A stretch of 9,426 bases of DNA from CAKUIA01 sp034180465 (GCA_034180465.1 JAXFOH010000042.1:1-9426); one strand, 5' to 3'. Counted from the first letter of the stretch, positions 1-7,548 are shown. The notes: a model not told the origin generated them from the letters alone. Made by a program: numbers and translations.

Positions 1-901
1 AGGGGTGTTTATTGCGTTTTTCGGCCTGCAAAGCGCGGGCATTATTGTGGGCAACCCGAACACACTTGTTTCGTTTGCCGACATTTCCAAGCCCGAAACG
101 CAGTATGCCTTGGGCGGAATGTTGCTGGTTGCCGTTCTTGTGGCAAAGGGCTACAAAACGGCCGTAATGCTTTCTATCTTTATAATGACGGTGCTTGCAA
201 TGTTTATAACAAATTCGCACGGTGTTAAAATAGCCGAAATGCCGTCTAAAATTTTTGCGATGCCTCACAATATAGACCAAACCTTTTTTAAGCTGGACTT
301 GGGCTTTTTGTTCAGGGATTTTAAAACGGCCTTTCCCGTAATTGTGGTGCTGTTTATGATGGATATTTTCGATTCGCTTGGAACGATAATTGCAATGGGC
401 AAACGCTCGGGGCTTATGGACGAAAACGGCCATATGGAAAATTTGGGCAACGCGCTTACAGCCGACGCGTTTTCGACAATAGCCGGCGCGCTTTTGGGGA
501 CTTCTACAACAAGCTCGTTTGTCGAATCGGCAACGGGTATTCAGTCGGGCGCAAAAACGGGGTTGTGCGCGCTTTTTGTGGGCGTGTTCTTTTTGCTTTC
601 GCTGTTTTTCGGGCAGCTTATTTGCGCAATTCCAATTCAGGCGGCTGCTCCCGCTTTGATTATTGTGGGCGTGCTTATGATGCAGGGCATAAAAACCCTT
701 AAGTTCGACGATATGTCGGAGCTTATACCCGCAGTGTTTTGTATGCTGATGATAGCGTTTTCGTTCAAGATAAGCGAAGGGCTTGCCCTTGGCGTAATTT
801 CGTATGTGGCAATACGCATATTTACGGGCAAGGCAAAAGAAATACCTCTTGGCACTTGGCTGCTGTTTTTGCTTATGGTTGTTTTGCTCTGCCTATGCTA
901 G
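1..901 (+). CDS. AzgA-type NCS2 purine-base permease, C-terminal part (5' truncated by window)
   Basis: This is an inner-membrane secondary transporter of the NCS2 superfamily, AzgA-like (adenine/guanine/hypoxanthine uptake) branch. About 300 residues are present. Family members are usually 430-460 residues long, so roughly the first 140 are probably outside the window. The reading frame is open to the left edge, so the GTG at position 5 is an internal codon and not a start. Counting from that codon, I see a stretch GLQSAGIIVGNPNT near residues 7-20. The family motif DIFDSLGT lies near residue 120, with its aspartates in a membrane helix. The segment GTSTTSSFVESATG near 165-178 carries the conserved helix glutamate. 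Several further hydrophobic helices run to the C-terminus (LLFLLMVVLLCLC). These acidic positions match those known to matter for substrate binding in AzgA proteins. The exact base transported cannot be told. The gene ends in TAG inside the CTAG that also ends the opposing gene, and no hairpin terminator is visible after it. Confidence 0.9.
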   Translation, partial: GVFIAFFGLQSAGIIVGNPNTLVSFADISKPETQYALGGMLLVAVLVAKGYKTAVMLSIFIMTVLAMFITNSHGVKIAEMPSKIFAMPHNIDQTFFKLDLGFLFRDFKTAFPVIVVLFMMDIFDSLGTIIAMGKRSGLMDENGHMENLGNALTADAFSTIAGALLGTSTTSSFVESATGIQSGAKTGLCALFVGVFFLLSLFFGQLICAIPIQAAAPALIIVGVLMMQGIKTLKFDDMSELIPAVFCMLMIAFSFKISEGLALGVISYVAIRIFTGKAKEIPLGTWLLFLLMVVLLCLC

Positions 902-2523
902 GGCAGCAAGGCTCCGAAAAGATACAAGGCCCCGTAGCTCCAATTTGCGCCTTTTACATTCGGAAAATTGGCTCTGTCCATAGTTAAGAGAACGTATTTA
1001 TAAGGGTAGCCTTCGGGCAGGGTTACAATATCGGCCCAAATTCTTTTTGGCGGCTTCGGCGCGTGGGGCGGAAAGTTTAAATTTAAGTCGCCCAGATATT
1101 TTAAATCGGGGTAGCTGTGCACGCGCAGGTTTTGCGAATATTTTTGTTCGTAATTGTTGCTTAGCCCATTGCCGCCCATAAGGCAGTAGGGCTTGCCGCC
1201 TATCTCGCAAATCGAAGTTCCCGTAGAATTTGTATCTTTAAGCCCCGCAATTTCGGTAAAATTGCCGTCCCATTTGTCGGATTCGTATAGTGCGCAAACG
1301 ATATTGTTTTCTACAAATTTGCTTGTAAGCAGGCGATATTTTTTTGCGTTGTTGTCGTAGTAAAGCGAAGGGTCTTCGTTGTGGCCCGGAATGTTTTCGG
1401 GTTCGGCGCGGTATGCATTCATAACCGAAATTCCTCTAAGGGGATTTTTATCGCTTTCGGCAAACAAAAGCCCCGTATAAGTTCTGTCGTCCCTATTTTT
1501 TGTTCCGCCAAAGTCGCACGAAATTGCCCTCCATTTATTCGAATTTTTGTCGAAAAACAGATGGCTTGCGTAGTCGTTTCTAAGCAGGCCGTCGCCGTGG
1601 TCGAACAGAATAAGACCCTCGAATTTTACATCGAAAACTGACGGGTTAAAACTTAAAACGCCCTGTACCGATTGCGCCGTGTATAGCCCGCGCGCCGAAA
1701 ACGTAAAGTAAAGCCTGCCGTTTTCCATATAGGGGCTTAAGTCTGAATATTTTACAGCCCTTAAATCGGCCTGGCCTATGCCGGCCGAAATATACTGTTT
1801 TGCCGCGCCGATTTTTGCCGAACCGAAGCCTTCCGAGAAAATCCCGAAAATGCCTTTTGCCGCTGTTTTCCTTATTCTAAAATCGCAGTTTTTGCCGAAA
1901 AAGTCGCCTTTTTGCATGTGCCAAACATAGCTTGTTTTGCCGTCTTTTTCGGTAAAGACTGCGGCACAGTTTCCGTAGAGCTGCACAATAAGCTTAAAGG
2001 GCGGCAGGGGGGCGTTTTTAAGAATTTGGCGCAACTGCGTTTTTTTGCCGTCCGAAAATTCGTCGAAAACAATGTTTGTGTTTTGTCCCGACTTTTCGCA
2101 AAAAAACCTTACCGAATTTCTCAGGGTATTATCGCCTATAACGATTCCGGTCGAAAAGCGGTTGCCGTTTTCGCTTTTTATGCCGTTTATTTGCGTTTCG
2201 TAGCAGGCGAATGGAAAAACGCCGCCTATGCCGATTGCGCAAAGTTTGTCGCCGGAGTTTTCAAAAACAAAATCACTGCCGCTTGGGTCTTTAAAATCCC
2301 TTTTTATATAGTTTGGTTTGCCGTTTTCCGACACGCCCAAAATGGGATACATGCTATTGAACGCAACTATTTTAGAGGGCAAAAATTCGCACAAGTTTAT
2401 GTTGTTGTCGAAAATGAATCTGCGTACCGCCAACCGGCTAAATTGCAAATCGGTGGGCAAAACTTGCGCAGTTAAAGAGCACATTGTAAGTGTAAAAAAG
2501 GCAAAAATATGAAACGCTTTCAT
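898..2523 (-). CDS. Secreted protein with predicted GH43/GH32-like five-bladed beta-propeller, function unknown
   Basis: I do not recognise a named family. The 541-residue product begins with a Sec signal peptide (MKAFHIFAFFTLTMCSLTAQ, probable cut after residue 20), so it is exported. Residues about 25-245 look like a beta-rich N-terminal region. Residues about 250-541 have the repeating pattern of five-bladed propeller glycosidases: DLSPYMENGRLYFTFSARG near 261-279, LLRNDYASHLFFD near 313-325, GHNEDPSLYYD near 380-390, and IWADIVTLPEG near 495-505. These resemble blade starts carrying acidic residues in GH43/GH32-type folds, but I cannot assign catalytic residues or a substrate. It may be an inactive or carbohydrate-binding propeller. 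I chose the ATG at 2523 because it gives a clean signal peptide and follows a promoter-like sequence. The longer frame uses a TTG at 2589 in the loop of a terminator hairpin. No clear Shine-Dalgarno precedes the ATG. The stop overlaps the stop of the convergent permease gene. Confidence 0.72.
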   Translation of the reverse strand: MKAFHIFAFFTLTMCSLTAQVLPTDLQFSRLAVRRFIFDNNINLCEFLPSKIVAFNSMYPILGVSENGKPNYIKRDFKDPSGSDFVFENSGDKLCAIGIGGVFPFACYETQINGIKSENGNRFSTGIVIGDNTLRNSVRFFCEKSGQNTNIVFDEFSDGKKTQLRQILKNAPLPPFKLIVQLYGNCAAVFTEKDGKTSYVWHMQKGDFFGKNCDFRIRKTAAKGIFGIFSEGFGSAKIGAAKQYISAGIGQADLRAVKYSDLSPYMENGRLYFTFSARGLYTAQSVQGVLSFNPSVFDVKFEGLILFDHGDGLLRNDYASHLFFDKNSNKWRAISCDFGGTKNRDDRTYTGLLFAESDKNPLRGISVMNAYRAEPENIPGHNEDPSLYYDNNAKKYRLLTSKFVENNIVCALYESDKWDGNFTEIAGLKDTNSTGTSICEIGGKPYCLMGGNGLSNNYEQKYSQNLRVHSYPDLKYLGDLNLNFPPHAPKPPKRIWADIVTLPEGYPYKYVLLTMDRANFPNVKGANWSYGALYLFGALLP

Positions 2524-2539
2524 TATTACTGATTTGGCG

Positions 2540-2568
2540 ATTATCAATGCTTTTTCATTGCCCTTCAA
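2540..2568 (-). promoter_or_regulatory. Sigma70-like promoter for the secreted propeller gene
   Basis: On the minus strand there is TTGAAG (2563-2568), exactly 17 nt, then GATAAT (2540-2545). The -10 box matches 5 of 6 consensus bases and the -35 box 4 of 6. Transcription would start near 2533, leaving only about 10 nt before the ATG at 2523, so the mRNA would be almost leaderless. The position just after the upstream operon's terminator supports an independent transcription unit. Confidence 0.55.
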
Positions 2569-2572
2569 GCAA

Positions 2573-2606
2573 AAAAACCGGCTGTGCAAAAAGACAGTCG
2601 GTTTTT
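2573..2606 (-). terminator. Rho-independent terminator of the macA-macB-nodT operon
   Basis: A 13-bp inverted repeat (arms 2573-2585 and 2594-2606, one G-T pair, 8-nt loop) begins 20 nt after the TAA of the outer-membrane lipoprotein gene. The minus-strand right arm ends in a run of seven T. The plus strand is also T-rich after the stem, so it could act in both directions, but no plus-strand gene reads into it. Confidence 0.88.
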
Positions 2607-2625
2607 GGTTTTATCTTATGTTTTG

Positions 2626-4092
2626 TTAAAACAGGCTAAGCGAGTCGCCGTCGGTAAAGATTATGTATTTTTGCAAATCCTTTTTTTGGTTGTTTATGTC
2701 GTCTACGCTCCAGCCGCCGCCCAGTGCTTTGTATAGCGAAATAAAGTCGCTTATAAGGTTTTTGCGGTTGTTAACCAAATTTTGCTCCGAGGTTAAAAGC
2801 GACCTTTGCGTTTCAAGCAAATCTAAAAACTCTAGCTCGCCCTCGCTATAGAGCTTTTTTGATATGTCGAAAGCCTTTTGGTTTTTCCTTACCAATTCTA
2901 TTAAGATGTCTATTTTTTGCCTGCTTTTTTGCGACGAAACAATGCCGTCTTCAACCTCTTTTGCCGCGGTTAAAACGGTTTGTTTCCATTTTGCTTCGTA
3001 TTCTTTTGCCGCAGTTTTTTGGCGTTCTATGTTAAACAGGGTTTTGCCCGCATTAAATATATTCCACGAAATATTTGGGCCAACCGACCACGTTCCGTAT
3101 TGGTTTTGGAACATATTGCCTATGTCGGGAGCCTGATAGGAAATGCTGCCCGTTATCGAAAATTTTGGGAGCAAGTCGGCTTGGGCAACCCCTATTTGCG
3201 CCATTGCCTGCCTAAAGTCGTATTCGGCGGCTATAATGTCGGGGCGGCGTTCCAAAAGCTCGGCGGGAACGCCGTAGGGTATGTAGTTTTCCAAATCGGG
3301 AAGCTTTGCCGGCGTGCTTTCAAGCTCATCTTTAAGCGAGCCGCTTTTTACCGCAAGCAAAAGTTCCAGCGCGTTTTGTGCGGTTTTAAGCGTGCTTTCA
3401 AGGGTTGGAATTTCCGACATTGTGCTTTCTACCTGCGCTTGCGCCCTTACAACGTCAAGCTCGGAAACAAAACCGTTGTTGCGCCTTTGCTGCGTTATTT
3501 GGCAGGTGTTTTTTTGCGTTTGCAGGTTTTTCTTTGTAATTATAAGGCATATTTGGGTTGCCCTATATTTAAAGTAGCAGTCGGCAACTTCGGCGGCAAT
3601 GGCTATTCTTGTTGCGGCCTGACTTGCAAATGCCGCCTCGTACAGCGCAATTTTAGATTCTATTTCGCGCCTTGTAGCCCCAAAAACGTCTATTTCCCAC
3701 GAGCTTTTTAGCCCCGCAGAATACGTCGGGCTTGACTTGTCTAGCATCGTGTTTTTGGTTTTTTCGGCCATTGCGGCGTTAATGTCTACAACGGGCAAAA
3801 GCGAGCTTTGCGCAATACCCAAGTTTGCTCTTGCCTGCAAAACCCTGTATCTTGCAACTTCCAAATCAAGATTTTGGCTTAATGCGCGCTCTATAAGCGA
3901 ATTTAGTTCGTCGTCGTCAAATGTTTTCCACCATGCGGCAAGTGCCAGGCTGTCGGCTTTGTCGGACTTTTTTGAATAGCTTTCTCCTAGCAGCTTGTCG
4001 GCTTCGGGCTTTTCGAAGTCGGGGCCAACCATGCATCCGCACAACGCGGCGCACAGTGTGCATAATAAAAATGTTTTTGTTGAATTATTCAT
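2626..4092 (-). CDS. NodT/TolC-family outer-membrane efflux lipoprotein
   Basis: This is the outer-membrane duct of a tripartite efflux pump, 488 residues long, a usual length for the NodT family. The N-terminus is a lipoprotein signal peptide whose lipobox is LCGC, with the lipidated cysteine at residue 20. The mature start CMVGPDFEKP closely follows the family pattern (C-x-VGPD-y/f). Two long alpha-helical outer membrane efflux repeats follow, about residues 50-250 and 265-455, rich in Ala, Gln and Glu. The second contains the typical segments PAELLERRPDI (276-286) and VGPNISWNIFNAGK. TolC-like proteins trimerise to form a barrel and periplasmic tunnel. The ATG overlaps the end of the macB permease gene by 8 nt (ATGAATAA), so translation is probably coupled. 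It is the last gene of the operon and is followed by a strong terminator. The assignment to the family is secure. Pairing with this MacAB is inferred from the operon. Confidence 0.94.
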   Translation of the reverse strand: MNNSTKTFLLCTLCAALCGCMVGPDFEKPEADKLLGESYSKKSDKADSLALAAWWKTFDDDELNSLIERALSQNLDLEVARYRVLQARANLGIAQSSLLPVVDINAAMAEKTKNTMLDKSSPTYSAGLKSSWEIDVFGATRREIESKIALYEAAFASQAATRIAIAAEVADCYFKYRATQICLIITKKNLQTQKNTCQITQQRRNNGFVSELDVVRAQAQVESTMSEIPTLESTLKTAQNALELLLAVKSGSLKDELESTPAKLPDLENYIPYGVPAELLERRPDIIAAEYDFRQAMAQIGVAQADLLPKFSITGSISYQAPDIGNMFQNQYGTWSVGPNISWNIFNAGKTLFNIERQKTAAKEYEAKWKQTVLTAAKEVEDGIVSSQKSRQKIDILIELVRKNQKAFDISKKLYSEGELEFLDLLETQRSLLTSEQNLVNNRKNLISDFISLYKALGGGWSVDDINNQKKDLQKYIIFTDGDSLSLF

Positions 4093-5446
4093 ATCTTAAA
4101 GCTTCTATTGGATCTAAACGGGCGGCTTTCCACGCAGGGTAGTAGCCGAACAAAACGCCTACCAAAACCGAAACGCCCACCGCTAAAAATATTGCGCTAT
4201 ACGAAATCGCCGAGGGCCAATTCATTACTTTGGAAATTATTAAGCTTGTTGTGTGCCCAGCCAAAATTCCTATTGCGCCTCCTACCATGCAGATTACAAC
4301 CGACTCTATCAAAAACTGGCGCAGTATGTCGCTTTTCTTTGCGCCCACCGCCATTCTAAGGCCGATTTCCCTAGTTCTTTCGGTAACCGAAACGAGCATT
4401 ATGTTCATTATGCCAACTCCGCCTACAATAAGCGAAATAAACGCAACGCAAATAAGCAGGCTTGTCATTGTTTTTGTAGACGAATTTAGCATTTCGTAGA
4501 ATTCGGCAAGGGTGCGTATAAAAAAGTCGTCGTCTTCGTTTATCGAAAGGCCGTGCTCTTCGCGCAAAATAAGGCCTATTTCCTTTACTGCGTCGTTTAT
4601 ATGCTTAGTTGAAATTGCCGACGCCGAAATTCTGTCTACATTTTGGAAGCGCACGGGCGGCAGCGATGCCCCCGTTTTTGGCGCGTATATTGTAGTGCCT
4701 CCGGTATAGATGTCGGACGTACTGCTGGTGCTGGTTGTGCTTGTTGTAGAGGCTACGCTTGCCGCGCTTATAGAGCTTTGCCCCGCGCCCTTAAGGCGCG
4801 CCTTTACGGTTGTCCACGGCATAATAACGGTATCGTCTTGGTCGAAACCCATCATATTTGCCCCCTTGGCCTTTAACGTGCCTATAACCTTAAAGTTTAC
4901 GTTTTGTACGCGAATGTCTTTGCCTATTGGGTCTTCGCTGCCGAAAAGCTCGTTTACAACCGTTTGCCCTATAAGGCACACCTTTGCGCCCCTTTGCACC
5001 ATTTCGTTTGTAAAGAATACCCCGCGGTCTATCTTCCAATTTGCGATTTCAAAAAATTCGGTATTTACTCCGTTTATTGCCGAAGCGGGGTTCCAGTTTT
5101 TGTTTTTGTAGATAATCTGCCCCCTAACCGAAACATTTGGTGAAACTTTCGAGACAAATTTCGCCTTTTGGCGTATTGTTTCGACGTTCTTGTAGGTAAG
5201 GTTAACTCGGGCACCCGCGCCGGAATTTACACCGCCTTTTGTGCTGCGGCCTGGTATAATGTTTATGTTGTTTACCCCCATTGTCTCCATATTCTGGCTT
5301 AGCGAAACTTGCGCGCCATTGCCTATTTCCATAAGGGCAATAACCGCGCCTATACCTATTATTATGCCGAGCGTTGTAAGAAAGGTTCTTGTGGGATTTC
5401 TGCAAATCGACTTAATTGCCGATTTAACTGTTTTAAGATTTTTCAT
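4085..5446 (-). CDS. macB: MacB-like ABC exporter permease subunit (FtsX/MacB core)
   Basis: This is the inner-membrane permease half of a MacB-type mechanotransmission exporter, 453 residues. The first membrane helix lies at about residues 20-40 (RTFLTTLGIIIGIGAVIAL). A periplasmic MacB core domain follows to about residue 325. Three more helices lie at about 328-355, 381-407 and 417-438. The FtsX-family signature IVGGVGIMNIMLVSVTERTREIGLRMAVGA is at 340-369, and the terminal GYYPAWKAARLDPIEALRYE is typical. In E. coli, MacB carries ATPase and permease on one chain; here they are two genes. I chose the ATG at 5446 because it overlaps the ATPase stop as ATGA, the usual coupled arrangement, and places helix 1 close to the N-terminus. 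A longer frame starting at a TTG (5482) lies wholly within the ATPase gene. An unusual Ser/Thr-rich insertion occupies about residues 221-268 of the periplasmic domain. The substrate is unknown; the macrolide name comes from the family only. Confidence 0.93.
   Translation of the reverse strand: MKNLKTVKSAIKSICRNPTRTFLTTLGIIIGIGAVIALMEIGNGAQVSLSQNMETMGVNNINIIPGRSTKGGVNSGAGARVNLTYKNVETIRQKAKFVSKVSPNVSVRGQIIYKNKNWNPASAINGVNTEFFEIANWKIDRGVFFTNEMVQRGAKVCLIGQTVVNELFGSEDPIGKDIRVQNVNFKVIGTLKAKGANMMGFDQDDTVIMPWTTVKARLKGAGQSSISAASVASTTSTTSTSSTSDIYTGGTTIYAPKTGASLPPVRFQNVDRISASAISTKHINDAVKEIGLILREEHGLSINEDDDFFIRTLAEFYEMLNSSTKTMTSLLICVAFISLIVGGVGIMNIMLVSVTERTREIGLRMAVGAKKSDILRQFLIESVVICMVGGAIGILAGHTTSLIISKVMNWPSAISYSAIFLAVGVSVLVGVLFGYYPAWKAARLDPIEALRYE
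4715..4750 (-). repeat. Ser/Thr triplet low-complexity tract inside the macB permease gene
   Basis: Twelve consecutive codons are almost all ACN or AGY, encoding STTSTTSTSSTS. The bases form an imperfect trinucleotide repeat of ACA/ACC and AGC units. The tract sits in the middle of a longer insertion (about 4643-4786) between the segments PWTTVKARLKG and NVDRISASAIS, where MacB proteins usually have only a short turn. Any slippage in steps of three bases would keep the frame. Confidence 0.6.
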
Positions 5447-6150
5447 AGCGCGCTTTGCTTGTTTGTAAGGTAGTCGTCGCAAATTGCGCCGTCTTTTAGT
5501 TTGACAACACGCTTTGCCATTTGGGCAATATCGGGTTCGTGAGTTACCAAAATTATGGTTACTTTATCGCGCTCGTTTATGCGGCGGAACATGTCCAAAA
5601 TTTCCTCGCTCATTTTCGAGTCGAGATTGCCAGTGGGTTCATCGGCAAACAAAATTTTAGGGTCGTTTATAAGGGCGCGGGCGATGGCAACTCTTTGCTG
5701 CTGCCCACCTGAAAGGCGCGAGGGCTCGTGGTTCATTCGGTCTTGAAGTCCAACCATTTTTAAAAGCTCTTTGCCTTTTTCTATTGCTTCTCTTTCGCTT
5801 AGGCGCAGGTGCGAATATTCGAGCGGCATAAGCACGTTTTCCAAAGCGGTTGTTCTGGCAAGCAGGTTGAAGTTCTGAAAAACAAAGCCTATTTTGCGGT
5901 TGCGAATGTCGGCGCGCCCGTCGTTGTCTAGGTTAGAAATTTCGGTGCCGTCTAGCATATACGAGCCGCTCGTAGGCCTGTCTAAACAGCCCAAAATATT
6001 CATAAGCGTACTTTTGCCCGAGCCCGAAACGCCCGTAAGGGCAACCATTTCGCCGCGGTCTACCGAAAGGTTTATGCCCTTTAATACAGGCAGCGAAATG
6101 TCTCCCATAAAATAGGTTTTTTTCAAATCTGTCAGCTTTATAAGTTCCAT
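5443..6150 (-). CDS. macB: MacB-type ABC transporter ATP-binding subunit
   Basis: This is the cytoplasmic nucleotide-binding subunit that powers the exporter, 235 residues, of the MacB/LolD ATPase family. All catalytic motifs are visible: Walker A GVSGSGKST (40-48), Q-loop glutamine at about 92 (VFQNFNLL), ABC signature LSGGQQQR (146-153), Walker B ILFADEP (166-172) and the switch histidine at 204 (VTHEPD). The segment STLMNILGCLDRPTSG is characteristic of MacB-type ATPases. The frame extends back to a TTG at 6168, directly after the macA stop. I prefer the ATG at 6150 because it gives the usual N-terminus (MELIKLTDLKKTY), 18 nt after macA. No good Shine-Dalgarno is visible. The end overlaps the permease start as ATGA. 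It could be called LolD-like by similarity, but the macA and TolC-type neighbours point to efflux. The split from the permease is a true gene boundary and not a frameshift, since both ends are well formed. Confidence 0.94.
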   Translation of the reverse strand: MELIKLTDLKKTYFMGDISLPVLKGINLSVDRGEMVALTGVSGSGKSTLMNILGCLDRPTSGSYMLDGTEISNLDNDGRADIRNRKIGFVFQNFNLLARTTALENVLMPLEYSHLRLSEREAIEKGKELLKMVGLQDRMNHEPSRLSGGQQQRVAIARALINDPKILFADEPTGNLDSKMSEEILDMFRRINERDKVTIILVTHEPDIAQMAKRVVKLKDGAICDDYLTNKQSAL

Positions 6151-6168
6151 TTTTTTGCCGTTTAGCAA

Positions 6169-7440
6169 TTACCTTTTTGCTGAATTTTTTATGCGTTTTG
6201 GCATTTTCGGCACAAAGGGGGTGGCCGCCATCTTCTTTTTCTCGGCAATGGTTTCCACCCCGTAAATAATCTTGTCGCCCGCTTTAATGTCGGGGCTTTC
6301 TATTGCCGTTTGCGCGCTGTTGTCGAGCAGGCATTTTACCTTTACGGCATATATGGAGCCGTCGTCGGACAATACCCACACTTCCTTTTTGCCGTCTTTG
6401 TCGGCTTGTTGCGCTTTGCCTTCGGGGTTCCACAAAAATACGGAGTTCGGAACAATTTTTGCATTTTTAAGCGAGTTTACTTCAAACTTTAAATTTGCCG
6501 TCATATAGGGCAAAAGCTTGCCGTCTTTGTTCGAGGTTGTAACTTCTACAACGTAGGTGACAACGTTTTGGCTCATTGTGGCGTTAAGCCTTATTTTATT
6601 TACCGTTCCCGAAAATGTTTGGTTTGGCAGGCCGTCTACCGTAAAGACCACGTTTTGCCCAACAAAAATCGAGGCAATGTCGGCTTCGTTTACCGATGCC
6701 CAAACCTCCATTTTAGAAAGGTCTTTTGCAATCAAAAACAGGCTGCTTGCGCTCATGCTCGAAACTACAGTTTGGCCCACGTTAACCTTGCGGTCTATAA
6801 CCACGCCGTTTACAGGGGCTTTAATTGTGCAGTAGTCTAAATTGCGTTGGGCTTCGCTTACGCTTGCCTGGGCTTTTGCAATGTCGGCTTCGGCCGAAAG
6901 TATTTCGGCTTTTGTTACGTCTATTTGTGCGGTTGCCTGTTCCCATTGCGAAAGGTAGTTGTCGTACGCCGACTGCGAAAGAGCTTCGCTTACCCCAAGT
7001 TTTTTTGCCCTGTTCCAGTTGCGCTCGGCTTGGACAAGCTTTGTTTGATTTAGCTTTAGCGAGGCTTTTGCTTGGGCAAGCTTTGCCTTTGCCGCCTGAA
7101 GCTGCGCTTTTACCGAAAGCATATTCGATTGCGGGATTGTATTGTCTATTAAAGCCAAAACGTCGCCTTCGCGAACCGTAGAGCTATAGTCTATTTCCTT
7201 GCCGTTTTTGTCTTTCCCGAACGAGACAATTTCGCCCGAAACGCGCGCGCCTACGTCTACTAAGTCTTCGGGCTCTATAGTGCCTGTGGCGTCTACATAA
7301 ACCGTCATATTGCCCGTTTCAACCGAAGCGGTTTTAAACGCATAGTCTTCCTTGTCGGAATTGTAAAAGGCAAAGAATAGTCCCGCTGATGCAATAAGCA
7401 CGACTGCGGCTGCTAGTATTTTTTTTGAACGCTTTTTCAT
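6169..7440 (-). CDS. macA: MacA-like periplasmic adaptor (membrane fusion protein)
   Basis: This is the periplasmic adaptor that joins the inner-membrane ABC motor to the outer-membrane duct. It has 423 residues, somewhat longer than E. coli MacA (371). The N-terminus has a basic start and one hydrophobic anchor (MKKRSKKILAAAVVLIASAGLFFAF), so it is probably tethered to the inner membrane. The order of parts is typical: a first lipoyl half with GTIEPEDLVDVGARVSGEIV (53-72) and VREGDVLALID (89-99), a long Ala/Gln-rich coiled-coil hairpin (about 103-202), and a second lipoyl half with APVNGVVIDRKVNVGQTV (208-225). Beta-barrel and membrane-proximal domains follow, and the C-terminus is basic. 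An upstream GTG (7527) would extend the protein by 29 residues and bury the anchor, so I chose the ATG at 7440. No Shine-Dalgarno is evident before it. It is the first gene of the operon and is followed 18 nt later by the ATPase gene. Confidence 0.93.
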   Translation of the reverse strand: MKKRSKKILAAAVVLIASAGLFFAFYNSDKEDYAFKTASVETGNMTVYVDATGTIEPEDLVDVGARVSGEIVSFGKDKNGKEIDYSSTVREGDVLALIDNTIPQSNMLSVKAQLQAAKAKLAQAKASLKLNQTKLVQAERNWNRAKKLGVSEALSQSAYDNYLSQWEQATAQIDVTKAEILSAEADIAKAQASVSEAQRNLDYCTIKAPVNGVVIDRKVNVGQTVVSSMSASSLFLIAKDLSKMEVWASVNEADIASIFVGQNVVFTVDGLPNQTFSGTVNKIRLNATMSQNVVTYVVEVTTSNKDGKLLPYMTANLKFEVNSLKNAKIVPNSVFLWNPEGKAQQADKDGKKEVWVLSDDGSIYAVKVKCLLDNSAQTAIESPDIKAGDKIIYGVETIAEKKKMAATPFVPKMPKRIKNSAKR

Positions 7441-7548
7441 TGTATATGTAATGTAAATATTAAAGGTCGCAAAAATACTAATTGCGTTCTTGCCGTCTGC
7501 AAGTTTTTTCGCTCCCCTAAAAAACACATAATATAAACGCCAATTTAA

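Noticed and set aside
1912..2475. 187-codon open frame on the plus strand inside the propeller gene
   Set aside because: It lies wholly antisense to a better gene with a signal peptide and motifs, and its translation shows no recognisable domain.
2524..2589. N-terminal extension of the propeller protein from a TTG start
   Set aside because: The TTG lies in the loop of a terminator hairpin and upstream of the probable transcription start, and the extension would mask the signal peptide.
2980..3711. 243-codon open frame on the plus strand inside the outer-membrane lipoprotein gene
   Set aside because: It is antisense to a clear NodT/TolC family gene, and its composition (Cys, Phe, Arg, Gly rich) is that of a shadow frame.
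5443..5446. MacB split as a possible frameshift pseudogene
   Set aside because: The ATPase ends after its normal last elements and the permease begins with a normal N-terminus. The ATGA overlap is a standard coupled gene junction, and split MacB systems are common.
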